Source of the DNA: Trichococcus alkaliphilus
GTDB taxonomy: Bacteria > Bacillota > Bacilli > Lactobacillales > Aerococcaceae
Direction of reading: 5' to 3'
NCBI RefSeq assembly: GCF_003008695.1
Contig: NZ_PXZT01000013.1
Location: 1-64,000, forward strand
DNA: 64,000 bases
Part shown: positions 48,326 to 61,436 of the stretch, piece after piece
How the letters are laid out: each line of letters opens with the position of its first letter
Numbering within the stretch: the first letter of the stretch is position 1
The notes under the pieces: model-generated
What the model was told of the DNA's origin: nothing
The model's database searches: none
Seen by the model: the letters and a program-made list of their open reading frames with translations, nothing else
Program-made: the position numbers and the translations under genes

Positions 48326-49156
48326 CTAGTTTTTCTTTTTCTTTTTAGGATTTTGAGCTTTCTTCAATGCTTTTTCGCGCGCTTTTATTTGTGCTTCCGC
48401 TTGTTCGCGCTCGCGGATAGCCTTGTATGGGTTGTTCAGCATCAGCGTCTGACCGACCGAGAAGGCATTGCTTGCTACCCAGTACAATGACAAGGCGCTC
48501 GGGAAGTTGATACCCATCATCAAAATCATGATCGGCATCGTGTAAGTCATCGATTTTGTCGCGGGATTCGCTTCCGTCTGTGACATCATCGTCAGCTTGC
48601 TTGTGGCATACGTCAGGATGGCGGCCACTACCGGCAGAATGAAGAATGGATCGCGTTCTCCCAAGTTCATCCATAGGAAGCTGCCGCTCTTCAAAATTTC
48701 AGTTCTGCTGATCGCTTGGTACAACGCCATCAAGACAGGCATTTGAACCAAAACAGGCAAACAACCCATATAAGGATTTACATCGTTATCTGCATAAAGC
48801 TTGGAAACTTCTTTCTGCAGATGTTCTTGCGTTTCCCGATCTTTAGAGGCATATTTTGCCTGCAACGCTTTTATCTGCGGTTGAACAGCCGACATTTTTT
48901 TCGTGCTCTTCGTCTGGAAATGATTGAGTGGTAACAGGATCACCCGGATAATGATCGTGAAGGCAATGATTCCTAGGCCATAATTACTGAAAAATAGATC
49001 GGACAACCACACGATCATGTTGGAGAAATTAAAGACAACATAACGATCCCAAAAACCGGCACTTTCTGAGGTGATGGGTTCCGTTCCACACGCTGATAGG
49101 ACAATCATAACAGCAAATAAGCTGAGTGTAAAAAGTAATCGCTTACGCTTTGACAA
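48326..49156 (-). CDS. yidC: Membrane protein insertase YidC/OxaA
   Basis: Sec-dependent and independent membrane insertase. Lipoprotein signal with lipobox LSAC (Cys23), as in Gram-positive SpoIIIJ/YidC1. The conserved Arg in IIRVILLPLNHFQTKS lies in the hydrophilic groove; five hydrophobic segments follow the signal. Basic C-terminal tail (KKAQNPKKKKKN) for ribosome contact. Normal length. Confidence 0.95.
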   Translation of the reverse strand: MSKRKRLLFTLSLFAVMIVLSACGTEPITSESAGFWDRYVVFNFSNMIVWLSDLFFSNYGLGIIAFTIIIRVILLPLNHFQTKSTKKMSAVQPQIKALQAKYASKDRETQEHLQKEVSKLYADNDVNPYMGCLPVLVQMPVLMALYQAISRTEILKSGSFLWMNLGERDPFFILPVVAAILTYATSKLTMMSQTEANPATKSMTYTMPIMILMMGINFPSALSLYWVASNAFSVGQTLMLNNPYKAIREREQAEAQIKAREKALKKAQNPKKKKKN

Positions 49157-49187
49157 GAGAACTCCTCCTTAATAGGAATAACATAGT

Positions 49188-49532
49188 TTATTTATTGTTT
49201 AAAAGGTTGGAAAGCTTAAGGACATGGACCAGACTCTTCTTGACTTCCGCAGACGACATTTCAGCAACCGGTTTGCGCGCGATAACGATGAAGTCAATAT
49301 CCTGAACCAAATCTGCCTTCAATTCCGTGAGTGCTTGGCGGATTTTTCTTTTGACGGCATTCCGCACCACGGCATTGCCGATTTTTTTGCCAACGGACAG
49401 ACCGACACGAAAATGCGGTTGCCCCTTTTTATCGAGCACGTAGATCACGAATTGGCGGTTCGCTTTGGACACGCCATTATGAAATACTTTCTGAAATTCT
49501 TTTTCTTTCTTAACACGAAAAGATTTCCTCAT
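49188..49532 (-). CDS. rnpA: Ribonuclease P protein component
   Basis: Basic 114-residue protein that assists RNase P RNA in tRNA 5' maturation. [16 protein letters not shown] at the start and the RNR-type motif [17 protein letters not shown] preceded by AGGGAAGA. The rnpA-yidC-khpB order is conserved. Confidence 0.95.
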   Translation of the reverse strand: MRKSFRVKKEKEFQKVFHNGVSKANRQFVIYVLDKKGQPHFRVGLSVGKKIGNAVVRNAVKRKIRQALTELKADLVQDIDFIVIARKPVAEMSSAEVKKSLVHVLKLSNLLNNK

Positions 49533-49726
49533 GTTCTTCCCTCAAATCTGCAATCATAACATGCAAAAAAAATCTCCCCCAAATGGAGAAAAACAGAAAA
49601 ATTTCTCTCTCCGTTATCATCACAAATATGAACCCACTCCCGAGGCATTGCTGCTTTCGGTTCTGTTGGACACATTTGTCATACTCTCCATTTAAGAAAG
49701 ACATTTTTGCATTTTTCGAAATACTT

Positions 49727-49760
49727 AAAAAAAAAGACCACTGAAACGGTCAGTGATCTA
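49727..49760 (-). terminator. Terminator after rpmH
   Basis: Stem GATCACTGA / TCAGTGGTC with a long T run on the minus strand. It separates rpmH from rnpA, which starts about 195 nt further on. Confidence 0.85.
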
Positions 49761-49892
49761 TGCAGAGATAACTTTTCTGCCTTTAGCGCGTCTTCTTGCT
49801 AATACTCTACGGCCGTTTTTTGTGCTCATACGTTTACGGAAACCATGAACAGATTGACGGTGACGTTTTTTAGGTTGGTATGTTCTTTTCAT
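49758..49892 (-). CDS. rpmH: 50S ribosomal protein L34
   Basis: A 44-residue, highly basic protein beginning [18 protein letters not shown] and ending GRKVISA, the full L34 sequence. Preceded by AGGAGGTG at 7 nt. First gene left of oriC. Confidence 0.98.
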   Translation of the reverse strand: MKRTYQPKKRHRQSVHGFRKRMSTKNGRRVLARRRAKGRKVISA

Positions 49893-49962
49893 TGATCTTT
49901 ACACCTCCTGATAAACTATCTTTCAAATAGGTTATATTTCACTGTTTAGACAGTCCATTAAC

Positions 49963-49992
49963 ATTATAAAGAGACAGAATGTGACCTGTCAA
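49963..49992 (-). promoter_or_regulatory. rpmH promoter
   Basis: -35 TTGACA (49987-49992), 18-nt spacer, -10 TATAAT (49963-49968). Confidence 0.85.
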
Positions 49993-50096
49993 GTAAAATT
50001 GGTTCATTTTATTGAACTCACTGAGATATAATAGCACAAAACATTGAAAGATAAAACACCTTTCTTGAAAAAAATTTGATTCTCATCAAAATAAAA

Positions 50097-50409
50097 TTAT
50101 CCACAACCTTTTTTTTAATACACAATGCCACGGGATAACTCCTGTAGCCTCCTTGATTGCTCACACCTTCGACCCGATTTATCCACATTCCTACAGCATG
50201 TGCATTTCTTCCGAAACCCCACTCCCAAAACCTGTGGAAAAGTGTATCAAACGCTGTAACAATCAACATTTTCAGAACGCGTCATTCCACAACAGACAGT
50301 GGACAACCGCTTCGTCCACAAACCTTGTCCACACCCTCCGCAAGCCTGTGGACAACTATTTATGCACCGGTTAATTGTTTTATTCACAGCTGAAAAGAGT
50401 TGTGGAAAA
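50097..50409. other. oriC, DnaA-box cluster upstream of dnaA
   Basis: Perfect DnaA boxes (TTATNCACA) lie at 50097-50105, 50179-50187 and 50380-50388. One-mismatch boxes lie at 50116-50124, 50233-50241 (minus), 50325-50333, 50347-50355 (minus), 50360-50368 and 50401-50409 (minus). This is the upstream half of a bipartite Gram-positive oriC, and the box at 50401 abuts the dnaA -10. Confidence 0.9.
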
Positions 50410-50417
50410 CTTTTTGA

Positions 50418-50423
50418 TATAAT
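50418..50423 (+). promoter_or_regulatory. dnaA promoter (extended -10)
   Basis: TATAAT preceded by TGA (extended -10 type); no good -35. A DnaA box lies 9 nt upstream (50401-50409), consistent with autoregulation. Confidence 0.65.
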
Positions 50424-50462
50424 GCTAAAATAAAAAGGACTCACTAAAAGGAGGTGTCCCAT

Positions 50463-51794
50463 TTGGATGACATCTATTCATTATGGCGTTATCTGCAAGA
50501 AAAATTTCAAGAATCATTGTCCAAAGTCAGCTACGATACTTGGATAGACAGCGCAGTCCCGGTCCGACTGACTGATACGAATATCATCATCGAAGTTCCC
50601 TCTTCTTTACATAAAGATTATTGGCAAAATAATTTGATGAGCAGAATTGTCGAAGGCATCTACGAATTCAGCGGCAAAGAACTGACTCCCATTTTTATGA
50701 TCAAGAATGAGGAAATGCCTGATATTGCAAAACCGACCATAAAACGCACCAACAACAATCGTCTCTTCAAGGATGCCCAACTGAACAGCAAGTATACCTT
50801 TGACACCTTTGTTATAGGAAAAGGAAACCAGATGGCTCATGCTGCCGCCCTCGTCGTGGCGGAGGAACCCGGCACAATCTACAACCCGCTCTTCTTCTAT
50901 GGAGGCGTCGGCTTAGGCAAGACCCATTTGATGCACGCCATCGGCCATCAAATGCTGCAACTGCGGCCAACCGCACGGGTAAAATATGTCAGCAGCGAAA
51001 CGTTCGCCAATGATTTCATCAATTCCATCCAGAATCGGACGCAAGAGCAATTCCGCAATGAATACCGCAGCGTCGACTTACTGATGGTCGATGATATTCA
51101 ATTTTTTGCCGACAAAGAAGGAACGCAGGAAGAGTTCTTCCATACTTTCAATGCGCTTTACGATGAACGCAAACAGATTGTACTGACGAGCGATCGCTTG
51201 CCGAACGAAATCCCTAAACTGCAGGAACGGCTTGTCTCCCGTTTTGCTTGGGGCTTATCGGTTGATATCACGCCGCCCGATCTGGAGACGCGCATCGCCA
51301 TTCTGCGTAAAAAAGCCAACAGCGAACGCCTTGAAATTCCCGATGACACTCTCAGCTATATCGCTGGGCAGATAGATTCCAACATCAGGGAACTGGAAGG
51401 TGCCCTCGTGCGGGTTCAAGCCTATTCAGCGATACAAGGGACCGACATCACCACCAGTCTGGCGGCGGACGCGCTGAAGAGCATCATGCCTTCCGAAAAA
51501 CCAAAAGCTTTATCCATCTATGCCATCCAGCAGGCGGTAGGGAAATATTACCATGTGACCGTCGAGGAATTGAAAGGCAAAAAGCGCACTAAGGGAATCG
51601 TCGTGCCAAGACAAATCGCCATGTATCTTTCCCGAGTGATGACCGACAATTCCTTACCGAAGATCGGTTCCGAATTCGGCGGCAAGGATCACACAACCGT
51701 CATTCACGCCCATGACAAGATTGCCCTTTCCGTAAAAAAAGACCCTGTTCTGCAACGCGAAATCGAGACGATCCAAAACAGTCTGAAAAAATGA
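50463..51794 (+). CDS. dnaA: Chromosomal replication initiator DnaA
   Basis: Binds DnaA boxes and opens oriC. Domain I (about 1-85), flexible domain II, AAA+ domain III with Walker [11 protein letters not shown] and Walker [10 protein letters not shown], and domain IV with the box-recognition helix [12 protein letters not shown] choose TTG 50463 (AGGAGG at 8 nt); the in-frame GTG at 50454 lies inside the Shine-Dalgarno. Length about 443. Confidence 0.97.
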   Translation: MDDIYSLWRYLQEKFQESLSKVSYDTWIDSAVPVRLTDTNIIIEVPSSLHKDYWQNNLMSRIVEGIYEFSGKELTPIFMIKNEEMPDIAKPTIKRTNNNRLFKDAQLNSKYTFDTFVIGKGNQMAHAAALVVAEEPGTIYNPLFFYGGVGLGKTHLMHAIGHQMLQLRPTARVKYVSSETFANDFINSIQNRTQEQFRNEYRSVDLLMVDDIQFFADKEGTQEEFFHTFNALYDERKQIVLTSDRLPNEIPKLQERLVSRFAWGLSVDITPPDLETRIAILRKKANSERLEIPDDTLSYIAGQIDSNIRELEGALVRVQAYSAIQGTDITTSLAADALKSIMPSEKPKALSIYAIQQAVGKYYHVTVEELKGKKRTKGIVVPRQIAMYLSRVMTDNSLPKIGSEFGGKDHTTVIHAHDKIALSVKKDPVLQREIETIQNSLKK

Positions 51795-51807
51795 TCCTCT
51801 CGCGCAT

Positions 51808-51950
51808 TGTGGATAAGCCAATAAATAAGACGGCATTTACGAACACGTTATCCACAGGTGGAAAACTATTGGTTTTGTCAGCTTCTTTCACTTATCCACA
51901 GTATGAACAGGCCCTACTACTATTACTAATATTATTTAATTTATATTAAT
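51808..51950. other. oriC, dnaA-dnaN half with unwinding element
   Basis: Three perfect DnaA boxes: 51808-51816 (minus), 51848-51856 and 51892-51900. The last is followed by a GC-rich spacer (51908-51913) and trinucleotide repeats CTA-CTA-CTA-TTA-CTA-ATA-TTA from 51914, then an AT-only stretch. This matches the bacterial origin unwinding element (DnaA-trios) described for Bacillus. Confidence 0.9.
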
Positions 51951-51971
51951 AACCATCGGAGGTCCCTTATT

Positions 51972-53123
51972 ATGAAATTTTCCATTAATCGTCAGGTTTT
52001 GATCAAACACTTATCTGACGTACAAAGAGCTATTTCCAGCAGAACGACAATCCCTATTTTGACAGGGGTAAAAATCAGTGCTGATGAAAATGGGATCGTA
52101 TTGAGCGGAAGCGACTCGGATATTTCTATCGAAACGCTGATTCCTGTGTCAGAAGAAAATAACCAGATCGAAATCCACACACAAGGCGGCATTGTCCTGC
52201 CGGCTCGTTTCTTCAGCGAAATCGTAAAAAAATTAGCTGACGAAAAAATCACGATTGAAGTCAAAGATCATTTCCAGACAAACATCACTTCTGCAAAAGC
52301 ATCTTTCACCATCAACGGAATCGATGTAAACAACTATCCGAATTTCCCGGTCATCGATTCGAATGAAGTCATCACCTTGCCGACCGCTTTATTCAAACAA
52401 GTGATCCAGCATACGGTAATCGCAACGTCGACACAGGAAAGCCGTCCGATCTTGACTGGGGTGAACATGACCATCCAAAATGGGAAATTGACAGCTGTCG
52501 CTACGGACAGCCATCGTTTAAGCCAGCGCATCATCTCGATCGCGGCTCCGGAATCACAGCTGGAAAAAACCTACAATGTCATCATTCCCGGAAAAAGCTT
52601 GGTGGAACTCTCACGGATCGTTGAGAACCAAGCGACGATCGAAATGATGATCACGGAGAACCAAGTCCTTTTCAAAGCCGAAAATGTTTATTTCTACTCG
52701 CGCTTGCTGGAAGGCTACTATCCGGATACAAACCGGTTGATTCCGGCCAGCTCCAGCACGCAGATCGTCCTGAATGCCTATGATTTGCTGCAGGCTACCG
52801 ACCGTGCCTCCCTGCTTTCGCATGAAGGCAAAAACAATGTCGTCAAACTGTCCATCGACGCAAACAAAGTCGAGTTATCTGGAAACTCTCCTGAAGTCGG
52901 CAATGTGGAAGAATCCTTGGCTTATGAGTCCGCCAGTGGCGATCCGCTGATCATTTCCTTCAATCCTGATTACATGAAGGATGCGCTGCGCACATTCGGC
53001 CAACAGGATGTCCAAGTCAATTTCACTTCGGCTGTACGCCCGTTCACGGTCGTGCCCGCAGATCGTGAAGACGATAACGATAATTCGTTCATCCAATTGA
53101 TTACGCCTGTAAGGACCTATTGA
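51972..53123 (+). CDS. dnaN: DNA polymerase III beta subunit (sliding clamp)
   Basis: Ring-shaped processivity clamp, 383 residues in three similar domains. MKFSINRQVLIKHLSDVQRAI at the start and ITPVRTY at the end (hydrophobic cleft). Preceded by GGAGG. Its terminator follows, so it is not co-transcribed with yaaA by default. Confidence 0.97.
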   Translation: MKFSINRQVLIKHLSDVQRAISSRTTIPILTGVKISADENGIVLSGSDSDISIETLIPVSEENNQIEIHTQGGIVLPARFFSEIVKKLADEKITIEVKDHFQTNITSAKASFTINGIDVNNYPNFPVIDSNEVITLPTALFKQVIQHTVIATSTQESRPILTGVNMTIQNGKLTAVATDSHRLSQRIISIAAPESQLEKTYNVIIPGKSLVELSRIVENQATIEMMITENQVLFKAENVYFYSRLLEGYYPDTNRLIPASSSTQIVLNAYDLLQATDRASLLSHEGKNNVVKLSIDANKVELSGNSPEVGNVEESLAYESASGDPLIISFNPDYMKDALRTFGQQDVQVNFTSAVRPFTVVPADREDDNDNSFIQLITPVRTY

Positions 53124-53139
53124 TCCGAAAGATATAGTC

Positions 53140-53179
53140 AAAAAAGCAAGGAGACGATCCGATCGTTTTCTTGCTTTTT
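53140..53179 (+). terminator. Terminator after dnaN
   Basis: Stem AAAAAGCAAG...CTTGCTTTTT with internal ACGAT / ATCGT pairing, on the plus strand. Confidence 0.85.
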
Positions 53180-53385
53180 GCTTATCCAAAAATGAAAACG
53201 CTCGGACCAGCCGTTTTTCCCATAGGAAGAAAGTCCGCATCCGCTCCATTTGTTCAGTTAAAGATAAAATGACCGAAAAACGCGAATTTTAAATTTATAA
53301 GCCTATAGACGCGTTCGTTGGGATATAGCTAATTTGTATTGTTTTCGAAAAAAATTGAAATAAGGGCCTTTTTTTTCGCGAAAAT

Positions 53386-53414
53386 TTGAAATTGATCAAA
53401 AAAAATAGTATAAT
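53386..53414 (+). promoter_or_regulatory. Promoter of yaaA-recF-gyrB-gyrA
   Basis: -35 TTGAAA (53386-53391), 17-nt spacer, -10 TATAAT (53409-53414). Confidence 0.85.
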
Positions 53415-53435
53415 AAACATATTAATGAGCGTTGT

Positions 53436-53466
53436 TGCGTGGATTTTATTTTCCACGCTTATTTTA
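53436..53466 (+). terminator. Attenuator-like hairpin in the yaaA leader
   Basis: Stem GCGTGGA / TCCACGC, loop TTTTATTT, tail TTATTTTATT, between the promoter and yaaA. It could attenuate the recF-gyrase operon. Confidence 0.5.
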
Positions 53467-53486
53467 TTGGAAAATAGGTGAATTTC

Positions 53487-53749
53487 TTGAAAAATATTGT
53501 GAATATTGATGCAGAGTTCATTACTCTTGGTCAACTACTGAAACATGTCAATCTGATTTCCAGCGGCGGAATGGCCAAATGGTTCCTTTCAGAATACGTG
53601 GTGTATGTAGATAACGAAAAAGAAGACCGCAGAGGCCGTAAATTGTTTCCCGGTACGATGATTGATATCCCTGGTGAAGGCACTTTCTTCATCCAGTCAA
53701 CAAAATCGGATAAAGAAGAGGCTGAGCAAGACAACAGTGAGTCCGAAGC

Positions 53750-53753
<4 letters not shown>
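53487..53753 (+). CDS. yaaA: S4-domain protein YaaA
   Basis: Small S4-type RNA-binding protein conserved between dnaN and recF in Firmicutes. EFITLGQLLKHVNLISSGGMAKWFLSE and NRRGRKL-type motif DRRGRKLFPG. Role unresolved (ribosome or replication-linked). Start TTG 53487 has AGGTG at 6 nt; GTG 53478 is an alternative. Overlaps recF by 4 nt (ATGA). Confidence 0.88.
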
Positions 53754-56813
<3,060 letters not shown>

Positions 56814-56831
56814 AAGGGGGTTGGAAATTAA

Positions 56832-59459
56832 ATGTCTGATGAAATTGAAAAAATAAATGATCAAGCCATGGAACAAAGGGAATTAAGTCATGAAATGGAA
56901 ACTTCATTCCTGGAATATGCCATGAGCGTTATCGTAGCCAGGGCTTTGCCTGACGTCCGTGACGGACTCAAGCCGGTCCATCGCCGTATTCTGTACGGTA
57001 TGAGCGAATTAGGCGTTACGCCTGATAAAGCACACAAAAAATCCGCACGTATCGTCGGGGACGTAATGGGTAAGTACCATCCCCACGGTGACAGTGCCAT
57101 CTATGAATCCATGGTGCGTATGTCCCAGGATTTCAGTTACCGTTATCCGTTGGTCGATGGACACGGAAACTTCGGCTCCATCGATGGAGACAGCGCCGCA
57201 GCAATGCGTTACACCGAAGCGCGGATGTCAAAAATCGCCTTGGAAATGCTGCGCGACCTCAACAAAGATACAGTCGATTACCACGACAACTATGACGGTT
57301 CCGAAACTGAGCCTGATGTATTGCCGGCCCGCTTCCCTAACCTCTTGGTGAATGGTGCTTCCGGTATCGCCGTTGGGATGGCGACAAATATCCCGCCGCA
57401 TAACCTGACGGAAGTCATTTCCGCCCTGCATATTCTGATGAATGATCCGGAGGCGACGACTGCCGATTTGATGGAGGCCGTTCCCGGCCCCGATTTCCCT
57501 ACAGGCGGTATCGTCATGGGCAAATCAGGCATCAGAAAAGCCTATGAAACGGGCAAAGGCTCCATCATTGTCCGCGGACGTGTAGAAGTCGAAATCCTGA
57601 AAAACGGCAAAGAACGCATCATCATTTCCGAATTGCCTTACATGGTCAACAAAGCGAAATTGGTCGAACGGATTGCTGAATTGGCCCGCGACAAACGGAT
57701 CGAAGGCATAACCGACTTGGCGGATGAGTCCGACCGCGACGGCATGCGTGTCGTCATCGATGTCCGCAAAGATGTCAGTGCCGGCGTCATTCTGAATAAT
57801 CTGTACAAATTGACGCCGCTCCAATCCTCATTCGGCTTCAATATGTTGGCGATCGTAAAAGGCATTCCTAAAGTGTTGGGCCTCAAGCAGATTCTGGTCC
57901 ATTACCTGGAACACCAAGAAGAAGTCATCCGCAGAAGAGCTGCATTCGACAAACGAAAAGCGGAAGCACGTGCGCATATCTTGGCCGGCTTGCGGATCGC
58001 ATTGGATCACATCGATGAAATCGTAGCGATTCTGCGCGGTTCAACCAATGGCGATGCAGCCAAACAAATCTTCATCGACAAATACGGCCTTTCCGACAAA
58101 CAAGCGCAAGCCATTTTGGATATGCGTCTGGTGCGTCTGACCGGTTTGGAAAGAGAAAAAGTTGAAGCGGAATATGATGCGTTGATGGCTTTGATTGCTG
58201 ATTTGACTGATATTTTAGCGAATGAGCAGCGTGTCTTCGACATCATCTATACGGAATTACTTGAAATCCAAGAAAAATTCGGCGACAAACGCCGCACGGA
58301 ACTTTTGGTCGGAGAAGTATTGTCGCTTGAGGATGAAGACTTGATCGAAGAGGAAGACATCGTCCTGACTTTAACTCATAACGGCTACATCAAACGTTTG
58401 CCGAACAGCGAATTCAGAGCCCAAAAACGCGGCGGACGCGGTGTCCAAGGCATGGGCATCCATGATGATGATTTCATCGAAACACTGATTTCGGCATCGA
58501 CGCATGATGTGTTGTTGTACTTCTCGAACCAAGGGAAAGTATACAAAACAAAAGGCTATGAAGTGCCTGAATACGGCCGCCAGGCAAAAGGTTTGCCGAT
58601 CATCAACTTGCTGAACTTGGATGCCAACGAAAAAATCCAAGCCATCATCAACGTCAAAGGCGGCCCGCAAGACGGGGATTACTTGTTCTTCACGACGCGG
58701 ATGGGTACCGTCAAACGGACATCCGCTACGGAATTCCAAAATATCCGTCAAAGCGGTCTGCGCGCAATCAACCTGAAGGATGAGGATGAGCTGATCAAAG
58801 TATCCTTGACTGACGGCAACCAGAACATCATCATCGGAACGCACTTCGGCTACTCCGTAAGCTTTGATGAAAAGGACGTCCGTGATATGGGTAGGACCGC
58901 TACCGGTGTCCGAGGCGTGAAATTAAGAGGAGATGACTACGTTGTCGGCATGGATGTGCTCAAACACGAGTCGGAAGTTCTGATCATTACTGAAAATGGT
59001 TACGGCAAACGTACGGCAGCCGATGAGTATGCCATCAAAGGACGCGGCGGCAAAGGGGTCAAAACAGCCAACATCACTGAGAAAAACGGTAAATTGGTAG
59101 GCTTGACGACTGTCTCCGGCGATGAAGACATCATGATCATCACAGACAAAGGCGTCATGATCCGTTTCCATGCAGATGCCATTTCCCAAACAGGCCGTGC
59201 CACTCTGGGCGTACGCTTAATCAAGCTTGATGGCGAAGCTATTGTATCGACAATGGCAAAAGTTGAGCGCGAGGAGGATGAAGAAGCTGTCGCACCTCTG
59301 AATGAAGAAGTGGGCTCAGAAGGCGAAAACAGCACCTTAGAAGCAGCTGATGCTACCGAACAGGCAAATACGCCAGATACAGCAGAAACATCCGAAATAG
59401 CCGATAAATTGAGCGATTTCGCAGATGAACTGTTGGATGAAGAAGATTCGGAAGAATAA
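56832..59459 (+). CDS. gyrA: DNA gyrase subunit A
   Basis: Breakage-reunion subunit. Catalytic Tyr127 ([10 protein letters not shown]); quinolone-resistance region [10 protein letters not shown] with Ser88 and Glu92, i.e. the sensitive-type residues; GyrA-box-like [10 protein letters not shown] starts the DNA-wrapping C-terminal domain. The protein is slightly long (875) because of a Glu/Asp/Ser/Ala-rich acidic tail of about 60 residues. Operon with gyrB. Confidence 0.98.
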   Translation: MSDEIEKINDQAMEQRELSHEMETSFLEYAMSVIVARALPDVRDGLKPVHRRILYGMSELGVTPDKAHKKSARIVGDVMGKYHPHGDSAIYESMVRMSQDFSYRYPLVDGHGNFGSIDGDSAAAMRYTEARMSKIALEMLRDLNKDTVDYHDNYDGSETEPDVLPARFPNLLVNGASGIAVGMATNIPPHNLTEVISALHILMNDPEATTADLMEAVPGPDFPTGGIVMGKSGIRKAYETGKGSIIVRGRVEVEILKNGKERIIISELPYMVNKAKLVERIAELARDKRIEGITDLADESDRDGMRVVIDVRKDVSAGVILNNLYKLTPLQSSFGFNMLAIVKGIPKVLGLKQILVHYLEHQEEVIRRRAAFDKRKAEARAHILAGLRIALDHIDEIVAILRGSTNGDAAKQIFIDKYGLSDKQAQAILDMRLVRLTGLEREKVEAEYDALMALIADLTDILANEQRVFDIIYTELLEIQEKFGDKRRTELLVGEVLSLEDEDLIEEEDIVLTLTHNGYIKRLPNSEFRAQKRGGRGVQGMGIHDDDFIETLISASTHDVLLYFSNQGKVYKTKGYEVPEYGRQAKGLPIINLLNLDANEKIQAIINVKGGPQDGDYLFFTTRMGTVKRTSATEFQNIRQSGLRAINLKDEDELIKVSLTDGNQNIIIGTHFGYSVSFDEKDVRDMGRTATGVRGVKLRGDDYVVGMDVLKHESEVLIITENGYGKRTAADEYAIKGRGGKGVKTANITEKNGKLVGLTTVSGDEDIMIITDKGVMIRFHADAISQTGRATLGVRLIKLDGEAIVSTMAKVEREEDEEAVAPLNEEVGSEGENSTLEAADATEQANTPDTAETSEIADKLSDFADELLDEEDSEE

Positions 59460-59487
59460 AACTTCGATACCAAAGCTAATAGCGCAA

Positions 59488-59530
59488 AAACAGAGGAAAC
59501 CGTCCCAGGACAGTTTCCTCTGTTTTTTTT
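59488..59530 (+). terminator. Terminator after gyrA
   Basis: Stem AAACAGAGGAAAC / GTTTCCTCTGTTT with TTTTT on the plus strand. Confidence 0.9.
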
Positions 59531-59561
59531 CGCCCTCTTTCAAGGCGGTTGAAAAAAAGGC

Positions 59562-59590
59562 TTGCCATAAAAAATGGAATATGGTACAAT
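59562..59590 (+). promoter_or_regulatory. Promoter of rpsF-ssb-rpsR
   Basis: -35 TTGCCA (59562-59567), 17-nt spacer, -10 TACAAT (59585-59590). Confidence 0.8.
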
Positions 59591-59674
59591 CTTTAGATGT
59601 GAGTAATCCTGAAAAGGTACTCTCCTTGCTCTTACATAAGTAAGGGCCAAAGTCCACAAGGAGGTGACAGTCAA

Positions 59675-59968
59675 ATGAGCAATTACGAAATCAACTACAT
59701 TATCCGTCCTAACATCGAAGAAGAAGCTAAAGCAGAATTGATCGCACGTTTCGATTCTATTTTAACTGATAATGGCGCTGAAGTTATTGAATCAAAAGAC
59801 TGGGCGAAACGCCGTTTAGCTTATGAAATCAAAGATTTTCGTGAAGGTATCTACCATATCGTGAAAATTTCTGCTTCAGATGCTAAAGCAATCGACGAAT
59901 TCGACCGTCTAGCAAAGATCAATAGCGATATCATTCGCCACATCGTTGTTAAAGTAGAAACTAAGTAA
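59675..59968 (+). CDS. rpsF: 30S ribosomal protein S6
   Basis: Binds with S18 in the central domain of the small subunit. [19 protein letters not shown] at the start, [20 protein letters not shown] in the middle. Preceded by AAGGAGGTGA. The leader of about 75 nt may carry the autogenous S6:S18 site, but I could not confirm its fold. Confidence 0.97.
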   Translation: MSNYEINYIIRPNIEEEAKAELIARFDSILTDNGAEVIESKDWAKRRLAYEIKDFREGIYHIVKISASDAKAIDEFDRLAKINSDIIRHIVVKVETK

Positions 59969-59970
59969 AG

Positions 59971-59986
59971 TGTTCCACGTGAAACA
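59971..59986. other. parS site between rpsF and ssb
   Basis: TGTTCCACGTGAAACA, one base from the perfect parS TGTTTCACGTGAAACA; begins 2 nt after the rpsF stop. Confidence 0.8.
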
Positions 59987-60006
59987 TTTTGAAAGGAGTA
60001 AGATGA

Positions 60007-60558
60007 ATGATTAATAATGTTGTCTTAGTCGGCAGACTTACAAAAGATGTTGATTTACGCTATACATCCAGCGGCACAGCAGTCGGAACCTTCGCTCTTG
60101 CAGTAAACAGACAGTTTACTAACCAAGCAGGAGAAAGAGAAGCTGACTTCATCAATTGTGTCATTTGGAGAAAATCTGCAGAGAATTTCGCGAATTTCAC
60201 TCGCAAAGGCTCTTTAGTCGGTATCACTGGCCGAATCCAAACAAGGAATTATGATAATCAACAAGGACAGCGCGTATACGTGACTGAAGTCGTTGCAGAT
60301 AATTTCACATTGTTGGAATCGAAAACAACTACCGAACAAAGACCGAGAGAGACTGGCGCAGCTTCTTCAAATCAAGCAGCTCCGAGTGCAAACTTCGGAT
60401 CAAGCAAATCTTTTGAATCTAACCAAAACCAAGGACAGTATAATAATCAATACTCTTCTCCGAAACAAAACGGTTTTTCTGATTTTAACTCAACTGCTGA
60501 TCCGTTTTCATCAAACGGAGAATCAATTGACATTTCAGATGATGATTTGCCGTTCTAG
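60007..60558 (+). CDS. ssb: Single-stranded DNA-binding protein
   Basis: OB-fold domain (residues 1-105: [32 protein letters not shown]), a Gln/Asn/Ser-rich linker and the acidic C-terminal tip DDDLPF that recruits partner proteins. Preceded by GAAAGGAG. Length 183. Confidence 0.97.
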   Translation: MINNVVLVGRLTKDVDLRYTSSGTAVGTFALAVNRQFTNQAGEREADFINCVIWRKSAENFANFTRKGSLVGITGRIQTRNYDNQQGQRVYVTEVVADNFTLLESKTTTEQRPRETGAASSNQAAPSANFGSSKSFESNQNQGQYNNQYSSPKQNGFSDFNSTADPFSSNGESIDISDDDLPF

Positions 60559-60601
60559 TCTTTAGGACAGAATGGTTAGTTTAGGAAAAGGAGGAATTGA
60601 C

Positions 60602-60844
60602 ATGGCATTTCAACGTAACAGCAGAGGCGGACGCAAACGTAAAAAAGTTTGTTATTTCTGTGCTAACCACATTGATCATGTAGATTACAAAGAGACTGAT
60701 TTATTGAAACGTTATATATCTGAAAAAGGTAAAATTTTACCTCGTCGTGTAACAGGTACATGCGCTAAACATCAAAGAACTTTGACTGTATCTATCAAAC
60801 GTTCTCGTATCATGGCTCTTATGCCATTTACATTAGCAGAATAA
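60602..60844 (+). CDS. rpsR: 30S ribosomal protein S18
   Basis: Basic 80-residue protein; [21 protein letters not shown] at the start and [19 protein letters not shown]. Start ATG 60602 with AGGAGG at 7 nt. Two Cys pairs (CYFC, TCAKH) leave open a zinc-binding S18 type. Confidence 0.97.
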   Translation: MAFQRNSRGGRKRKKVCYFCANHIDHVDYKETDLLKRYISEKGKILPRRVTGTCAKHQRTLTVSIKRSRIMALMPFTLAE

Positions 60845-60847
60845 TAT

Positions 60848-60882
60848 TAAGGGAGTCGCTTCCAGGAGCGCTCCTTTTTTTG
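60848..60882 (+). terminator. Terminator after rpsR
   Basis: Stem GGAG-CGCT / AGCG-TCC type hairpin with TTTTTTT on the plus strand. Confidence 0.85.
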
Positions 60883-61396
60883 TACCCAAAAACAGGAACT
60901 GAACATGGACACGTGTTGCATCGGATCGGCTATCACGGGAACTCCCCTTTCCCCTCTTTCGGGTACAACTTTTTTTGGACACGCCCTATCTGTTTCTGTT
61001 GAACGATTAGTATGCTCAGGTGAAGCAAACTGTTTGCTTCATCGTTCCGAGTGTCTCCTCCTATGTCTCCTTTAGGTATCACTAAATCAGCTAAGGATAG
61101 ACTATTTTTTTTATCAGGCTGAGAGCGGATCATTCCAATACATCGCTCAATACATGGGATACCCACTTTAAATGCCCTCCCCTACTCTTCACGCTAGCAG
61201 AAAGCTTCCTAGACATTTTTCCATAACCGGCTGGTTATTCTCCATCGGAGGCATAAGGCTAAGCACTAAAATGATTTGATCGGGTCATTTTACCCCTGTG
61301 AGAACGAATTAGCATTAGACTCAGGTAAATACTTCAAATAAGAATACAGGTGCTGTCAGAAGCTAAAATATAGCCGAATTGAATAAAGAAAAATCG

Positions 61397-61436
61397 CCAG
61401 CGCTTAAATGTTCCACGTGGAACATTTAAGCGCTGG
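61397..61436. other. parS site embedded in a perfect 40-bp palindrome
   Basis: The core TGTTCCACGTGGAACA (61409-61424) is a perfectly symmetric parS variant. The symmetry continues 12 bp on each side (CCAGCGCTTAAA / TTTAAGCGCTGG), so the whole 40 bp reads the same on both strands. Confidence 0.85.
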
